NCBI GenBank assembly: GCA_018701215.1
Contig: JABIWH010000040.1
Coordinates: 43,268 to 107,267, forward strand
Source: Rhodospirillaceae bacterium
Lineage (GTDB): Bacteria > Pseudomonadota > Alphaproteobacteria > GCA-2731375
Direction: 5' to 3'
DNA length: 64,000 nt
This document shows, in pieces, positions 53,651 through 62,336 of the stretch. The first letter of the stretch is position 1, and every line of letters begins with the position of its first letter. The notes beneath the pieces are model-generated. The model had not been told where the DNA came from and ran no database searches. It worked only from the letters and a program-made list of their open reading frames with translations. The position numbers and the translations under genes are program-made.

Positions 53651-54646
53651 ATGTCCAGGCTTGGTATTGCCGTCTCCGGCGGCCCTTCACCGGCGGAAAT
53701 TGTCGATTTGGTCGCGGGGGCCGAAACCCTTGGTTATGAATCCGCCTGGGTGGCGGAAGGTCATGGCGGCGATCAATTCGCCATTTTGAGCGCCTGCGCC
53801 ATGCGCACCTCCAGCATTTCCCTGGGCACGGCGATTTCCAGCGTCTATGTCCGCTCGATCCCGACCATCGCCATGGCGGCGGCCTCGGTCGATGATATCT
53901 CGCAAGGGCGCTTTATTCTGGGTCTGGGCTCTTCGCACAAGGTGCAGGTGGTGCCCGAACATGATGTCGTCTACGCCAAACCCATCACCCGCCTGCGCGA
54001 GAGCGTGGAGATCATCCGAGCCCTATTGCGTACGGGCGAGGTCCAGTACCAGGGCGAGACCGTGCGGATCGAGAATTTTGATTTCTGGTTCAAGCCTTTG
54101 CGCCCGGAAATTCCGATCTATGCCTCTGCCGTGTTCCCCAAGATGACCGCTGTCTGCGGTGAAATCGCCGACGGCATCATCCTGACCCGCAGCACACTGA
54201 AGACAGGCGGCGAGGTGCGCCAGCTGCTGGCCGAAGGCGCGGCGCGTTCGGGCCGTGATCCCGCCAAGATTACCGTCACCACTTTGTTGCCCACCGCCGT
54301 GGCCGACAGCCGGGGGGAGGCCTTGGCCATGATGCGGCCGGGCCTGGCCCTCTATGCCGGATTTTTCCCCCGCTATAACCGCCTGATTGCCGGCCATGGC
54401 TTTGCCGACGAAGCCGCCGCCATCGCCGCTGCTTGGGCTAAGGGTGACAAAGCGGGCGCTGAACGGGCGGTCACGGATGCCATGATCGATGCCACCTCCA
54501 TTGTCGGCACGCCCGAACAATGCCGCGAGCAGTTGGAGGCCTATCGCCAATCAGGCATCGACCTGCCGATCATCAGTCCCTTCGCGCGCGGGCCAAATTC
54601 CAAGGCAACGTTCGAAGCCGCCATTCAGGCCTGTGCGCCGCGATGA
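53651..54646 (+). CDS. LLM-class flavin-dependent oxidoreductase
   Basis: A 331-residue luciferase-like oxidoreductase. Key segments are GAETLGYESAWVAEGHGGDQ, in pieces, DDISQGRFILGLGSSHKVQV and ASAVFPKMTAVCGEIADGIIL. It uses FMN or F420 for oxidation or reduction of small substrates. It follows the aspartate dehydrogenase-like gene on the same operon, 28 bases apart. Its neighbour is an EthD-like protein, so the pair suggests an oxidative degradation pathway. Substrate unknown. Confidence 0.9.
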   Translation: MSRLGIAVSGGPSPAEIVDLVAGAETLGYESAWVAEGHGGDQFAILSACAMRTSSISLGTAISSVYVRSIPTIAMAAASVDDISQGRFILGLGSSHKVQVVPEHDVVYAKPITRLRESVEIIRALLRTGEVQYQGETVRIENFDFWFKPLRPEIPIYASAVFPKMTAVCGEIADGIILTRSTLKTGGEVRQLLAEGAARSGRDPAKITVTTLLPTAVADSRGEALAMMRPGLALYAGFFPRYNRLIAGHGFADEAAAIAAAWAKGDKAGAERAVTDAMIDATSIVGTPEQCREQLEAYRQSGIDLPIISPFARGPNSKATFEAAIQACAPR

Positions 54647-54736
54647 GAGCTGACAAAATGAATATGCGGCGCCATAATCAACGCGGTAGATGAGTTCCAT
54701 TGGAAATCAGCGAATTGCTAAAGGGGAGGCAACGGA

Positions 54737-55048
54737 ATGATTAAGGTCAGCGTGCTCTACGCCAACGAAGACGGCAAGAAATTCGACATGGGTTACTATA
54801 CCTCTAGCCATATTCCCATGGTACTGGAAAAATTAGGTTCGGCTTGCCTCAGGACAGAAGTGGACCAAGGCCTGGCCGGGGGCGCGCCGGATGCACCCGC
54901 CGCCTTCGTCGCCATGGGCCATTTATATTTTGATTCTGTTGAAGTATTCCAAGAAGCCTTTGGGCCCCATGCTGAAGCCATCATGGCGGATGTACCCAAC
55001 TACACCGATATCCAGCCCAAAATTCAAATCAGCGAAATTAAAAGCTGA
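54737..55048 (+). CDS. EthD-domain protein
   Basis: A 103-residue protein with the EthD fold: a start IKVSVLYANEDGKKFDMGYY, in pieces, then SHIPMVLEKLGSA and YFDSVEVFQEAFGPHAEAIMADVPNYTDI, in pieces. EthD proteins are small dimeric alpha-beta barrels found with oxygenases (ethyl tert-butyl ether and others), acting as isomerase or product release helpers. The end of the operon is marked by a strong terminator at 55062-55096. GGGGAGGCAACGGA precedes the ATG. Confidence 0.9.
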   Translation: MIKVSVLYANEDGKKFDMGYYTSSHIPMVLEKLGSACLRTEVDQGLAGGAPDAPAAFVAMGHLYFDSVEVFQEAFGPHAEAIMADVPNYTDIQPKIQISEIKS

Positions 55049-55061
55049 AACAGCAAAAAAG

Positions 55062-55096
55062 AAGGCGGCGGTGCATATGGCACCGCCGCCTTTTTT
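55062..55096. terminator. Bidirectional rho-independent terminator
   Basis: An 11-bp GC stem (GGCGGCGGTGC / GCACCGCCGCC) with a 5-base loop is flanked by an A-run on the left and T6 on the right, so it can end both the plus-strand EthD operon and the minus-strand lipoprotein gene. Confidence 0.92.
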
Positions 55097-55127
55097 GTCT
55101 CAATTCCGCGGTGCCGGCCTATCAGGC

Positions 55128-56285
55128 CTAGCGGATATAGATGTGCACTTCGTTGCTGGCCGAGGTGTTGGACGACGAGGCCGACAACGATATCCGGCTG
55201 GCGGGCAGACCCATGTCCATCAAGGCTTTCAGCACGCCGTTGGTATGCTTCTTGATGGTCGATTGCGCCATGGCCTGTTCCGAGGCACTGCCCCGTGTCG
55301 GCGTCACGGCGACCAGATCAAAATTCGCCTCCGGCCGCACCTGCAAGGTTTTCGATACGGCGGTATAGAGCGCCTGTTGATAGGGCACGTTGGTCCGGTC
55401 AAAGCGGATCACCACCAAGGGCTGACGGCCACCGGCGACGAAGCCACGGCGCGGCGTGCTCGAGGTTGAGAACGCCGGTGCCTGGGAGCCGACGGCAAAG
55501 GCGCGCGCCATCAGGGAGCTGCCGTGCAATTCGCCATTCTTGATGGATGACGACAGAGTGGTCAGATTGCTCCGCTCGCCCGCCACATAAGAGGTCTGCC
55601 GGGCCACGTCCTCGTTGATCTCGCTCAACAGGCGGTCGATTAGGACCACGGCGCGGTTGGTCTGATCCTCCAACAGGGCCAATTGGCGATGGTCTTCATC
55701 GATGGCGCCGGTCAGGCCATAGGCGGCCCGAGCCGATTCCAGCACATAGGAGGCCAGGGATGAATTGGAGGCGATTTGGTTCGCCAGACTGTTCATGGTG
55801 GCGATATCGCTGCTGATCCGGTCCAGCTCCGCCTGGGCGGCATTCCACTGGTTGACCAGTATGGGATTGCCTGGCGTCGTGCCCAGTTGCAGCCGCGCCG
55901 TAACGGCGGCCACGGTACCGTGATAGCGCTGGGCATTATTGGTCGTGGTCTGGCGAATCTGCTGTAATTGCCCGTTCTGCTGGCCGAGCTGGCCTTTCAG
56001 ACGCTGCAATTCGCCGCGCAATTGAGTAACCTTTTGTCCGACCAGAGTTCCGGTCGGTTGGCCACTCATCATCGCCGGCGCGGCCGAAAGAGCCGACGGC
56101 GGCGCGCTGAATGTTGGTTGGCTATTCATCTCGGCCCGTGAGGGCGGGATGGATACCCTTTCCGATGTCTGGCCCGCCGGCTCGTCGCCCGTCAAAGACG
56201 GCCACAACGATTCCGAAGCCATGGAACATCCCGAAAGTAAGATTGCCGCCCCAAGGACAGCACCCGTCGACCTGCGCAAATTCAC
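55128..56285 (-). CDS. Unknown coiled-coil lipoprotein with OmpA-like C-terminus
   Basis: A 385-residue lipoprotein: lipobox LLSGCS with Cys20 after a short signal. Residues about 85-125 form a Gln-rich coiled coil (GELQRLKGQLGQQNGQLQQI, in pieces), and another helical stretch follows. The C-terminal 100 residues (PLVVIRFDRTNVPYQQAL, EANFDLVAVTPT, NEVHIYIR) resemble an OmpA-like peptidoglycan-binding fold, but the key Asp/Arg pair is not clear. It may link the outer membrane and cell wall. It resembles hypothetical lipoproteins in Rhodospirillales. It is monocistronic and ends at a shared terminator. Confidence 0.7.
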   Translation of the reverse strand: MNLRRSTGAVLGAAILLSGCSMASESLWPSLTGDEPAGQTSERVSIPPSRAEMNSQPTFSAPPSALSAAPAMMSGQPTGTLVGQKVTQLRGELQRLKGQLGQQNGQLQQIRQTTTNNAQRYHGTVAAVTARLQLGTTPGNPILVNQWNAAQAELDRISSDIATMNSLANQIASNSSLASYVLESARAAYGLTGAIDEDHRQLALLEDQTNRAVVLIDRLLSEINEDVARQTSYVAGERSNLTTLSSSIKNGELHGSSLMARAFAVGSQAPAFSTSSTPRRGFVAGGRQPLVVIRFDRTNVPYQQALYTAVSKTLQVRPEANFDLVAVTPTRGSASEQAMAQSTIKKHTNGVLKALMDMGLPASRISLSASSSNTSASNEVHIYIR

Positions 56286-56715
56286 TCTCCCTGACAGGCG
56301 AACCCAAAAAACCCCGATAAAATTATTAACTCGAGATCCTTAATACTCTGACAATGGAATTGCCCCCACGGCCAGTCATTTCGTCAGTCGTTTCAGTCAT
56401 AGTCGATTCGAACCACAGGATACAGGCAATTCCGCATTATTAATGCAAAAAAAGCTATTGCACCGTCCCTTGACCTGTTCTTTCGACTTTAACTCCTGCC
56501 CGAATACTCAATTTTTCCGGCTTGCTCAATACAATTCATGATCGCGGTGAAGCTTAAACAATGCGCACTGCTTGGACAAGAGATGTTCCGGGCATGAGGC
56601 GGGCGGACGGTGGGCGAAATAATTATCGCCGATCCATGCCATGGCCCTTGCCTTGGCGTGGGCTTTTGTTTAGGTAGGCGGCTCCGCGGTCACCGCAGGC
56701 CGGCATCGCGGTTGC
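56286..56715. other. Intergenic, no gene seen
   Basis: About 430 bases upstream of tRNA-Arg. The stretch 56390-56540 is AT-rich. No gene, repeat or terminator is supported; tRNA and lipoprotein promoters probably lie here. Confidence 0.45.
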
Positions 56716-56792
56716 GCGCCCGTAGCTCAACTGGATAGAGCGTCTGACTACGGATCAGGAGGTTGGGAGTTCGAATCTTCCCGGGCGCGCCA
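56716..56792 (+). tRNA. tRNA-Arg (ACG)
   Basis: A full 77-base cloverleaf: acceptor GCGCCCG pairs with CGGGCGC, the D-arm GCTC, the anticodon loop CTACGGA (ACG), T-arm GGGAG TTCGAAT CTTCC and an encoded CCA. It reads CGN arginine codons after A34-to-I editing. Confidence 0.96.
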
Positions 56793-56873
56793 TTCAAATC
56801 AGATTCTTATCGAAATTGGACCGCATCTGCTTCTGTCATTAGCAGTTTTCAGGACACGCGCGCGGTTTCGGGG

Positions 56874-58241
56874 CTACAGCGTCCGCCCGGCATGGCGCCC
56901 GGCAATGCGGCCAAGCCCGAGGGCCGCCAAAAGGCCGTTTGCCGAACAATAACCCTTATTGCCATCAGCCCCGGAGACACCGACCGCCGTGCCGCCGACC
57001 GCGTAGAGGTTTTCTATCGCCGTGCCATCGTCGCGCAGCGGCTGCGCGTTGGCGTTCACATCAAGGCCCCCTTGGGTATGAAACAGCCCGGCGGTCACTT
57101 TGACCAGGGTGAAGGGAGGGCGTAACGGCGCGCCGCCAAAATCCTTGCGCCCAAATGGATCAGCGGCCCCACCTGCAGCGCTATTGTAACGCGCCAGGGT
57201 CTCCCCAAGGCTTCGCCCGTCGAGGCCGCAGGCCGCCCCGAGCGCCTCTATTTCCGCGCCACGGCGGGCGCCGCCGTAGGCGACGATATCGCGATAGTCC
57301 TGGGCCTTGGGTTCAAGGTAGTGATGGACGCGGTCGTCAAAAACAACAAACGCCATATGTTCCGTTTGCGCCCGAACGGCGGAGGTGCAGCCCGAATAGC
57401 CCAGGCTTTCATCGACAAATCTTTCCGCCTCGAGATTAACCAGAAAGCCGCCGCGCTCAATCGCACTCCAGGTCATCAGCGCGCCTTGCGGATGGGACAC
57501 CGAGGCATGCCCCTGATAGGCGCCCATGTCCCGTAGCCGGGCGCCGAGTTCAAGGCCCCAGATTATGCCTTCGCCCATGTTGCCCTGATGCCCGAAATAG
57601 GGTGCCTCGGCGATCTCCGGAATATAGTCGCGCAGCATCTTTTTGTTGGCGCCAAAGCCATTGGTGGCGAGGATGACCTTGCGGGCGCCGATCCGGTGCT
57701 CCGTACCGCCGTTTTCGATTACCGCGCCCGCGATCCCGCCGGCGCTGTTTTGCAGCAGCCGGCGGACCGGATTGCCCGGCGAAACGAGGATGCCGTTGTC
57801 GCGGGCCTGTTGCTCCAAGGCGGCGACCACCGTCGCGCCCTGCCGGCCCATGGGCCCATGAGTCCGGGGCACTGAATGACCGACTTTCTTCAGGTCGGGT
57901 ACGAACGAGAGCGGTACGTTCAAATGATCGACCATCCATTCCACCAGCGGCCCGCTTTCGCGCGCCAAGGCTCGCACCAGATGCTCGGGCGCGGTGCCGT
58001 CGGTCTGGCGCATGATGTCCAATGCCATCCGGTCGGCGGAGTCCTCGACGCCGGCGGCCTGTTGAAACCGGGAACCCGCACCGGGAACGGAGCCGGAACT
58101 CAACGCCGTATTGCCGCCCAGCCGGTCATGTTTTTCGACCAACGCGACCTCGGCGCCGCTTTCCCGCGCCGCCAGGGCAGCCACCAAACCGCCGCCGCCG
58201 CCGCCCACGACCAAGACATCCGTTTGCGCATCCCAAGCCAT
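56874..58241 (-). CDS. FAD-dependent oxidoreductase (flavocytochrome/fumarate reductase-like)
   Basis: A 455-residue flavoprotein. The N-terminal dinucleotide motif is DVLVVGGGGGGLVAALAARE and VEKHDRLGGNTALSSGSVP follows, typical of the FAD_binding_2 family (ketosteroid dehydrogenase, fumarate reductase, tricarballylate dehydrogenase). The C-terminus has GGLDVNANAQPLRDDGTAI, then ENLYAVGGTAVGVSG, which contains the second FAD site. There is no cytochrome motif. It probably introduces or reduces a C-C double bond in an acid. It shares a strand with the cupin at 58290; 48 bases separate the cupin stop from this start, so an operon is likely. Confidence 0.88.
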   Translation of the reverse strand: MAWDAQTDVLVVGGGGGGLVAALAARESGAEVALVEKHDRLGGNTALSSGSVPGAGSRFQQAAGVEDSADRMALDIMRQTDGTAPEHLVRALARESGPLVEWMVDHLNVPLSFVPDLKKVGHSVPRTHGPMGRQGATVVAALEQQARDNGILVSPGNPVRRLLQNSAGGIAGAVIENGGTEHRIGARKVILATNGFGANKKMLRDYIPEIAEAPYFGHQGNMGEGIIWGLELGARLRDMGAYQGHASVSHPQGALMTWSAIERGGFLVNLEAERFVDESLGYSGCTSAVRAQTEHMAFVVFDDRVHHYLEPKAQDYRDIVAYGGARRGAEIEALGAACGLDGRSLGETLARYNSAAGGAADPFGRKDFGGAPLRPPFTLVKVTAGLFHTQGGLDVNANAQPLRDDGTAIENLYAVGGTAVGVSGADGNKGYCSANGLLAALGLGRIAGRHAGRTL

Positions 58242-58289
58242 TCGTGCCTCACATCAACGCGTATGGGTTGCCGCCTGGCGTCCGCATGA

Positions 58290-58652
58290 TCAGGCGCCCC
58301 GGTCCGATCCGCGCGCCACCGGTATATTGTCGTAAACACCGACGCCCTGGATGATCAGGAACTTGAAGGCACCGTTATCAAGACCATGGACATAGTGGGC
58401 GACCTTTGGCGGGACTTCGCAGCGTTCGCCCGGCCGCAGAACATATTCGGCGCGCGGCGCCCGCGTCTCGACGACCATGGGCCCTTCGAGACAGACAAAC
58501 GAGTCGGTAATTTCGTTGTGGTAATGCCAGGGGATACATTCAGCCTCGGCCAGGGTCAGCACCGTCACGCGCATGTCGGCGCCTTCCATGACCGGTTCGC
58601 GGCCCGCGATTTTCGCGGCCTCATAGGGACGTACTTCCACATCAGCCTCCAT
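58290..58652 (-). CDS. Single-domain cupin
   Basis: About 120 residues. The cupin metal motif is IPWHYHNEITDSFVCLEG, with a second His in PPKVAHYVHGLD. I start it at 58652 (MEADVEVRPYEAAKIAG), but an ATG at 58682 is also possible and has AAAGG upstream. The function may be dioxygenase or small-molecule binding. It is followed by the FAD oxidoreductase and likely co-transcribed. Confidence 0.75.
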   Translation of the reverse strand: MEADVEVRPYEAAKIAGREPVMEGADMRVTVLTLAEAECIPWHYHNEITDSFVCLEGPMVVETRAPRAEYVLRPGERCEVPPKVAHYVHGLDNGAFKFLIIQGVGVYDNIPVARGSDRGA

Positions 58653-58869
58653 TCCGTCGTGATGTTGCAGGGCTATTATCATCGACCTTTGCCATGGTTG
58701 GCGATGTTTTTTATCGGCGTCGGCCGCACAATTTAGGGCCCGGCAGCCGTTTTCTTCGGCGAATGGCATACGACATAGACCCCGCCGGAAAACTGAGAAT
58801 GAACTAAAATACAAGAAAAAATACCTTAACCATACAAATTAAGGACGTTCATCAATTTCATATTAACTA

Positions 58870-58893
58870 ATTACGGATATTTATTACCGTAAT
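58870..58893 (+). promoter_or_regulatory. Inverted repeat in the RTX gene promoter region
   Basis: ATTACGG and CCGTAAT arms (7 bp) with a 10-base AT loop lie about 65 bases upstream of the RTX start in a very AT-rich stretch (58815-58957). This suggests a regulator site or a leader stem. No -35/-10 pair is certain. Confidence 0.4.
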
Positions 58894-58957
58894 AAAAAGA
58901 CCGCCGAGAATATGCAATTGCCATAATTATTATAATTCCTAAAGAGTTGGATAAATC

Positions 58958-61900
58958 ATGGCCAGAATGCCAAAAATACTCAGGCAATTACTTCAGAACG
59001 ATCAGAGCAATCAAAACGAAGAACAGATTGCCGTACGCGAAGAGACGGATCAGCCCGGTTTGGCGCAGAACGATAGCGTAACCGGTGCGGAACGGCCTCG
59101 CGAGGACGGATCCGATCGCTCATTTTGGCAGACCATGGCCGGCACCGGCGAAACGTCGGAAAGCGCACAGTCAGCAACGCGCACGCAAACCGAGGCGCGG
59201 ATTGATACAGGAACCGCCAGCCAACAGGGCGTCGAACAGAATGGTATCGCGGCTGAGACGCAAGTAGACGCGCCCGCGGCCCAAGGCGAAATGGCCGGCG
59301 AAACCGGCCAGGCCGATGGCGCGGCCATGCGGCAAGCTGACGGCGGCAATGACACTGAAACCGCCCCGGCGGCGGAAGAGGCCCCCGGCGACCAGGTGCA
59401 GGCGGAGGGCGATGGTGATCAACGCGCCAACAGCGCCGACGTGGCCGCGGCTGCGGCGACGGCAATCGATACAACGGCTATTGAGACGTTCGAGGCGGCT
59501 GCCGCCGTTGATACGGTGCTGGAGACGCAGGATACGGACGTTGCGGCGACTGACGCCGCCCCGGCACAGGATATGGCGGCGGAGCCCATCCTCGCCCCCG
59601 GCGAAGGTGTCAGAAACACAGCCACGGCAACCCTGCAGAACGGGACAAATCAAGGTGGCGCCTCCACTCAAGCCGGCGCGCCGCCACAGGGCTTGCCTGA
59701 ACAAGGCCCGGATATGGGCCAAGGCCCGAACAATGGAAATGGCAACGCCAACGGGCTGAATGGGACCCAGGGCAACGGCAATGCGAATGCCAACGGCAAC
59801 GCTAATGGCCAGGGTAATGGCAACGCTAACGGGCAAGACGGGACCCAGGGCAACGGTAACGCTAACGGCCAGGGTAACGGCAATGCCAACGGGCTAAATG
59901 GGACCCAGGGCAATGGCAACGCCAATGCTAACGGCAACGCCAATGGCCAGGGTAATGGCAACGCCAACGGGTTAAACGGAACCCAGAGTAACGGCAACGG
60001 CAATGCCAACGGTCAAAACGGAACCCAGGGCCAAGGTAACGCCAACGCCAACGCCAACGCCAACGGCAATGCGAATGCCAATGGCAACAATGGTAACGGC
60101 AATGGTAACGCCAATGGCCAGAACGGCACCCAGGGCCAAGGTAACGGTAACGGCAACAACGGTAATGGCAATGGCAATGGTAACAATGCCGCCGCCGAAC
60201 AGGCGGCACCCGAGGCCGCGCCGGAAGCAGCCGTAACGCCCCCGGCGCAGGAAACCGTCGGAAATGGCAACAATGGCAATGGCAACAATGGTAACGGCAA
60301 CGGTAACGCCAATGGCCAGAACGGCACCCAGGGCCAAGGTAACGGCAATGGCAACAACGGTAATGGCAATGGCAACAATGCCGCCGCCCCGCAACCGGCG
60401 GAAACCCAGCCTGCCGCCGAACAGGCGGCACCCGGGGCCGCACCGGAAGCAGCCGTAACGCCCCCGGCGCAGGAAACCGCCGGAAATGGTAACAATGGCA
60501 ATGGTAATGCCAATGGCCAGAACAACACCCAGGGCCAAGGTAACGGCAATGGCAACAACGGTAATGGCGACGCGCAGGCGGCTGCCAGCGAGGAACCGGC
60601 GGCGCCGGAACAGACACCTGCCGTACCTGAAGCTGAGCCCGTGGCGGAAGAAGCCGCCGGCAATGGCAACGGTAATGCCAACGGCAACGGCCAGGGCAAC
60701 AACGGCAATGGTAATGGCAACGCGCAGGCGGCTGCCAGCGAGGAACCGGCAACACCTGCTCAAGAACCAGTAGCACCTGAAGCCGAGTCCCCGGCGGAAG
60801 AAGCTTCCGGCAATGGCCAAGGCAACGGCAATGGCCAGAGCAACGGCCAGGGTAATTCCAACGGCAATGGCAACGCACAGGCGGCTGCCAGCGAGGAAGC
60901 TGCCACACCTGACGCCGAAGCAGAGGCTGAAGCGGAAGCAGAGGCCTTGGAATTGGCCCTGGCGGAAGAGGCCTTGGGCAACGAACCAGGCAACGGCCAG
61001 GACAATGGTCAAGGAAATGGCCAAGACAATGGCCAAGGTAATGGCCAGGGCAATGGCAACGGCCAGGCCGCCGCCAGCCAGGAACCGGCAACGCCGGCCC
61101 AGGCTCCAAGCGCGCCCGTAATCGAAGCCGGGCCCGCCGCCGAGCCGGTGGCGCCGGAAGCGCCCGAAGCTGAAACCGTGCCTGAAGCAGAGCCCGCAGC
61201 AGAGCCCGCAGCTGAACAGGCGGCGCCCGCGGAGACGCCAACAGCATCGGAGGCCTCGACCGAGCCCGCCGCAGAGCCGGCGGCGCCGGTTGAAACGATC
61301 ACCGGCGGCAGCGGCAGTGACAGCCTGACGGGTGGCGACGGTATCGACGCCATCAGCGGCGGTGAGGGCCGCGATACCATCGACGGCGGCGCCGGCGACG
61401 ACCAGCTTGACGGCGGCACCGGCAGCGACAGGCTGTACGGCGGCGACGGCGGCGATCAGCTGTCGGGTGGTGCCGATAGTGACCGGCTCTACGGTGGCGA
61501 CGGCAACGATCAACTCGACGGCGGCACCGGCAAGGATAAGCTGGATGGCGGTACAGGTGACGATGTTCTGGCCGGCGGCGCCGACAATGACAGCCTGAAG
61601 GGTGGCGATGGCAGCGATCAACTCGACGGCGGCACCGGCAAGGATAAGCTGGATGGCGGTAAAGGTGACGATGTTCTGGCCGGCGGCGCCGACAATGACA
61701 CCCTGAAGGGTGGCGACGGTGACGACACACTGGATGGCGGTGCCGGCAGCGACAAGCTGGATGGCGGCAAGGGCTTCGATACCATTGTGTTTGACGGCAA
61801 CGCCAGTGACTACCTTGTCACGGAAGGCCGCAGAGGCATCGAATTCGAAGATCTGCGCGGCGGCGGCTCGGTTGATACCGTCAAGAATGCGGAATCGTTC

Positions 61901-62284
61901 GAATTCGCCGACCAGACCCTTTCCGTGGATGAAGTGGTTGAGGCCATGGTCGCGGGTTGGGCCGATACCTTCGGTGGTTCGGACAACGCGGCCACCCAGG
62001 CCACGGACGGCGCTGATACGTTTTTCGGTGACGGAGGCATCGGTAATGCCGCCATGACCGGTATCACGACCAGCCGCTGGTCTGGCAACCTGTCCTCCAT
62101 GCTAAATGATAATACCTTCTCGATGGACGGCGGTTGGATGAGCGACCAGAATGCCGGCACCGAACCAGTGGTCGAAAGCGGCGCTGAAACCTTCACCGAC
62201 AACACGGCAGGTTCCATCACCACGGAAGACAGCAATCAGCTGGCGCTGCAAAACATCGATAGCGTCGACTACTCAGGCGGATGA
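58958..62284 (+). CDS. Giant Asn/Gly-repeat RTX protein (Ca2+-binding, probable type I secretion substrate)
   Basis: 1108 residues. There is no N-terminal signal peptide, as expected for type I export. Residues 1-255 are acidic, Ala/Gln/Glu/Thr-rich. Residues about 256-710 are low-complexity Asn/Gly repeats (GNGNANGQNGTQGQGNGNGN, in pieces) interspersed with Ala/Glu/Pro linkers. Residues about 781-945 are 18 consecutive RTX nonapeptides of the type GGxGxDxLx, which bind calcium. The remaining 160 residues include the usual FDTIVFDGNASDYLV beta-roll cap and may hold a C-terminal secretion signal. A close 108-bp tandem duplication lies at 61508-61723. No HlyB/HlyD exporter is adjacent. It is probably surface or extracellular, and cell-cell or matrix function is inferred. 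Confidence 0.9.
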   Translation: MARMPKILRQLLQNDQSNQNEEQIAVREETDQPGLAQNDSVTGAERPREDGSDRSFWQTMAGTGETSESAQSATRTQTEARIDTGTASQQGVEQNGIAAETQVDAPAAQGEMAGETGQADGAAMRQADGGNDTETAPAAEEAPGDQVQAEGDGDQRANSADVAAAAATAIDTTAIETFEAAAAVDTVLETQDTDVAATDAAPAQDMAAEPILAPGEGVRNTATATLQNGTNQGGASTQAGAPPQGLPEQGPDMGQGPNNGNGNANGLNGTQGNGNANANGNANGQGNGNANGQDGTQGNGNANGQGNGNANGLNGTQGNGNANANGNANGQGNGNANGLNGTQSNGNGNANGQNGTQGQGNANANANANGNANANGNNGNGNGNANGQNGTQGQGNGNGNNGNGNGNGNNAAAEQAAPEAAPEAAVTPPAQETVGNGNNGNGNNGNGNGNANGQNGTQGQGNGNGNNGNGNGNNAAAPQPAETQPAAEQAAPGAAPEAAVTPPAQETAGNGNNGNGNANGQNNTQGQGNGNGNNGNGDAQAAASEEPAAPEQTPAVPEAEPVAEEAAGNGNGNANGNGQGNNGNGNGNAQAAASEEPATPAQEPVAPEAESPAEEASGNGQGNGNGQSNGQGNSNGNGNAQAAASEEAATPDAEAEAEAEAEALELALAEEALGNEPGNGQDNGQGNGQDNGQGNGQGNGNGQAAASQEPATPAQAPSAPVIEAGPAAEPVAPEAPEAETVPEAEPAAEPAAEQAAPAETPTASEASTEPAAEPAAPVETITGGSGSDSLTGGDGIDAISGGEGRDTIDGGAGDDQLDGGTGSDRLYGGDGGDQLSGGADSDRLYGGDGNDQLDGGTGKDKLDGGTGDDVLAGGADNDSLKGGDGSDQLDGGTGKDKLDGGKGDDVLAGGADNDTLKGGDGDDTLDGGAGSDKLDGGKGFDTIVFDGNASDYLVTEGRRGIEFEDLRGGGSVDTVKNAESFEFADQTLSVDEVVEAMVAGWADTFGGSDNAATQATDGADTFFGDGGIGNAAMTGITTSRWSGNLSSMLNDNTFSMDGGWMSDQNAGTEPVVESGAETFTDNTAGSITTEDSNQLALQNIDSVDYSGG

Positions 62285-62294
62285 AAGCGGCGAT

Positions 62295-62319
62295 GCCGCC
62301 GGATCATCTGACCGGCGGC
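62295..62319 (+). promoter_or_regulatory. Stem-loop between the RTX gene and the response regulator
   Basis: An 8-bp perfect stem (GCCGCCGG / CCGGCGGC) with a 9-base loop, 10 bases after the RTX stop and 17 bases before the regulator start. No T-run follows, so it is more likely to be an RNA processing or stability element than a full terminator. Confidence 0.45.
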
Positions 62320-62336
62320 GGCTGAGGACACAATCG

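Noticed and set aside
59725..61075. Direct repeats that could look like a CRISPR array
   Set aside because: Repeats are in frame, encode Asn/Gly protein, and have no unique spacers of constant length.
59928..61621. Very long open frames (440-550 residues) on the minus strand opposite the RTX gene
   Set aside because: They are shadows of the Asn/Gly repeat DNA; their composition is low-complexity and they lack ribosome sites.
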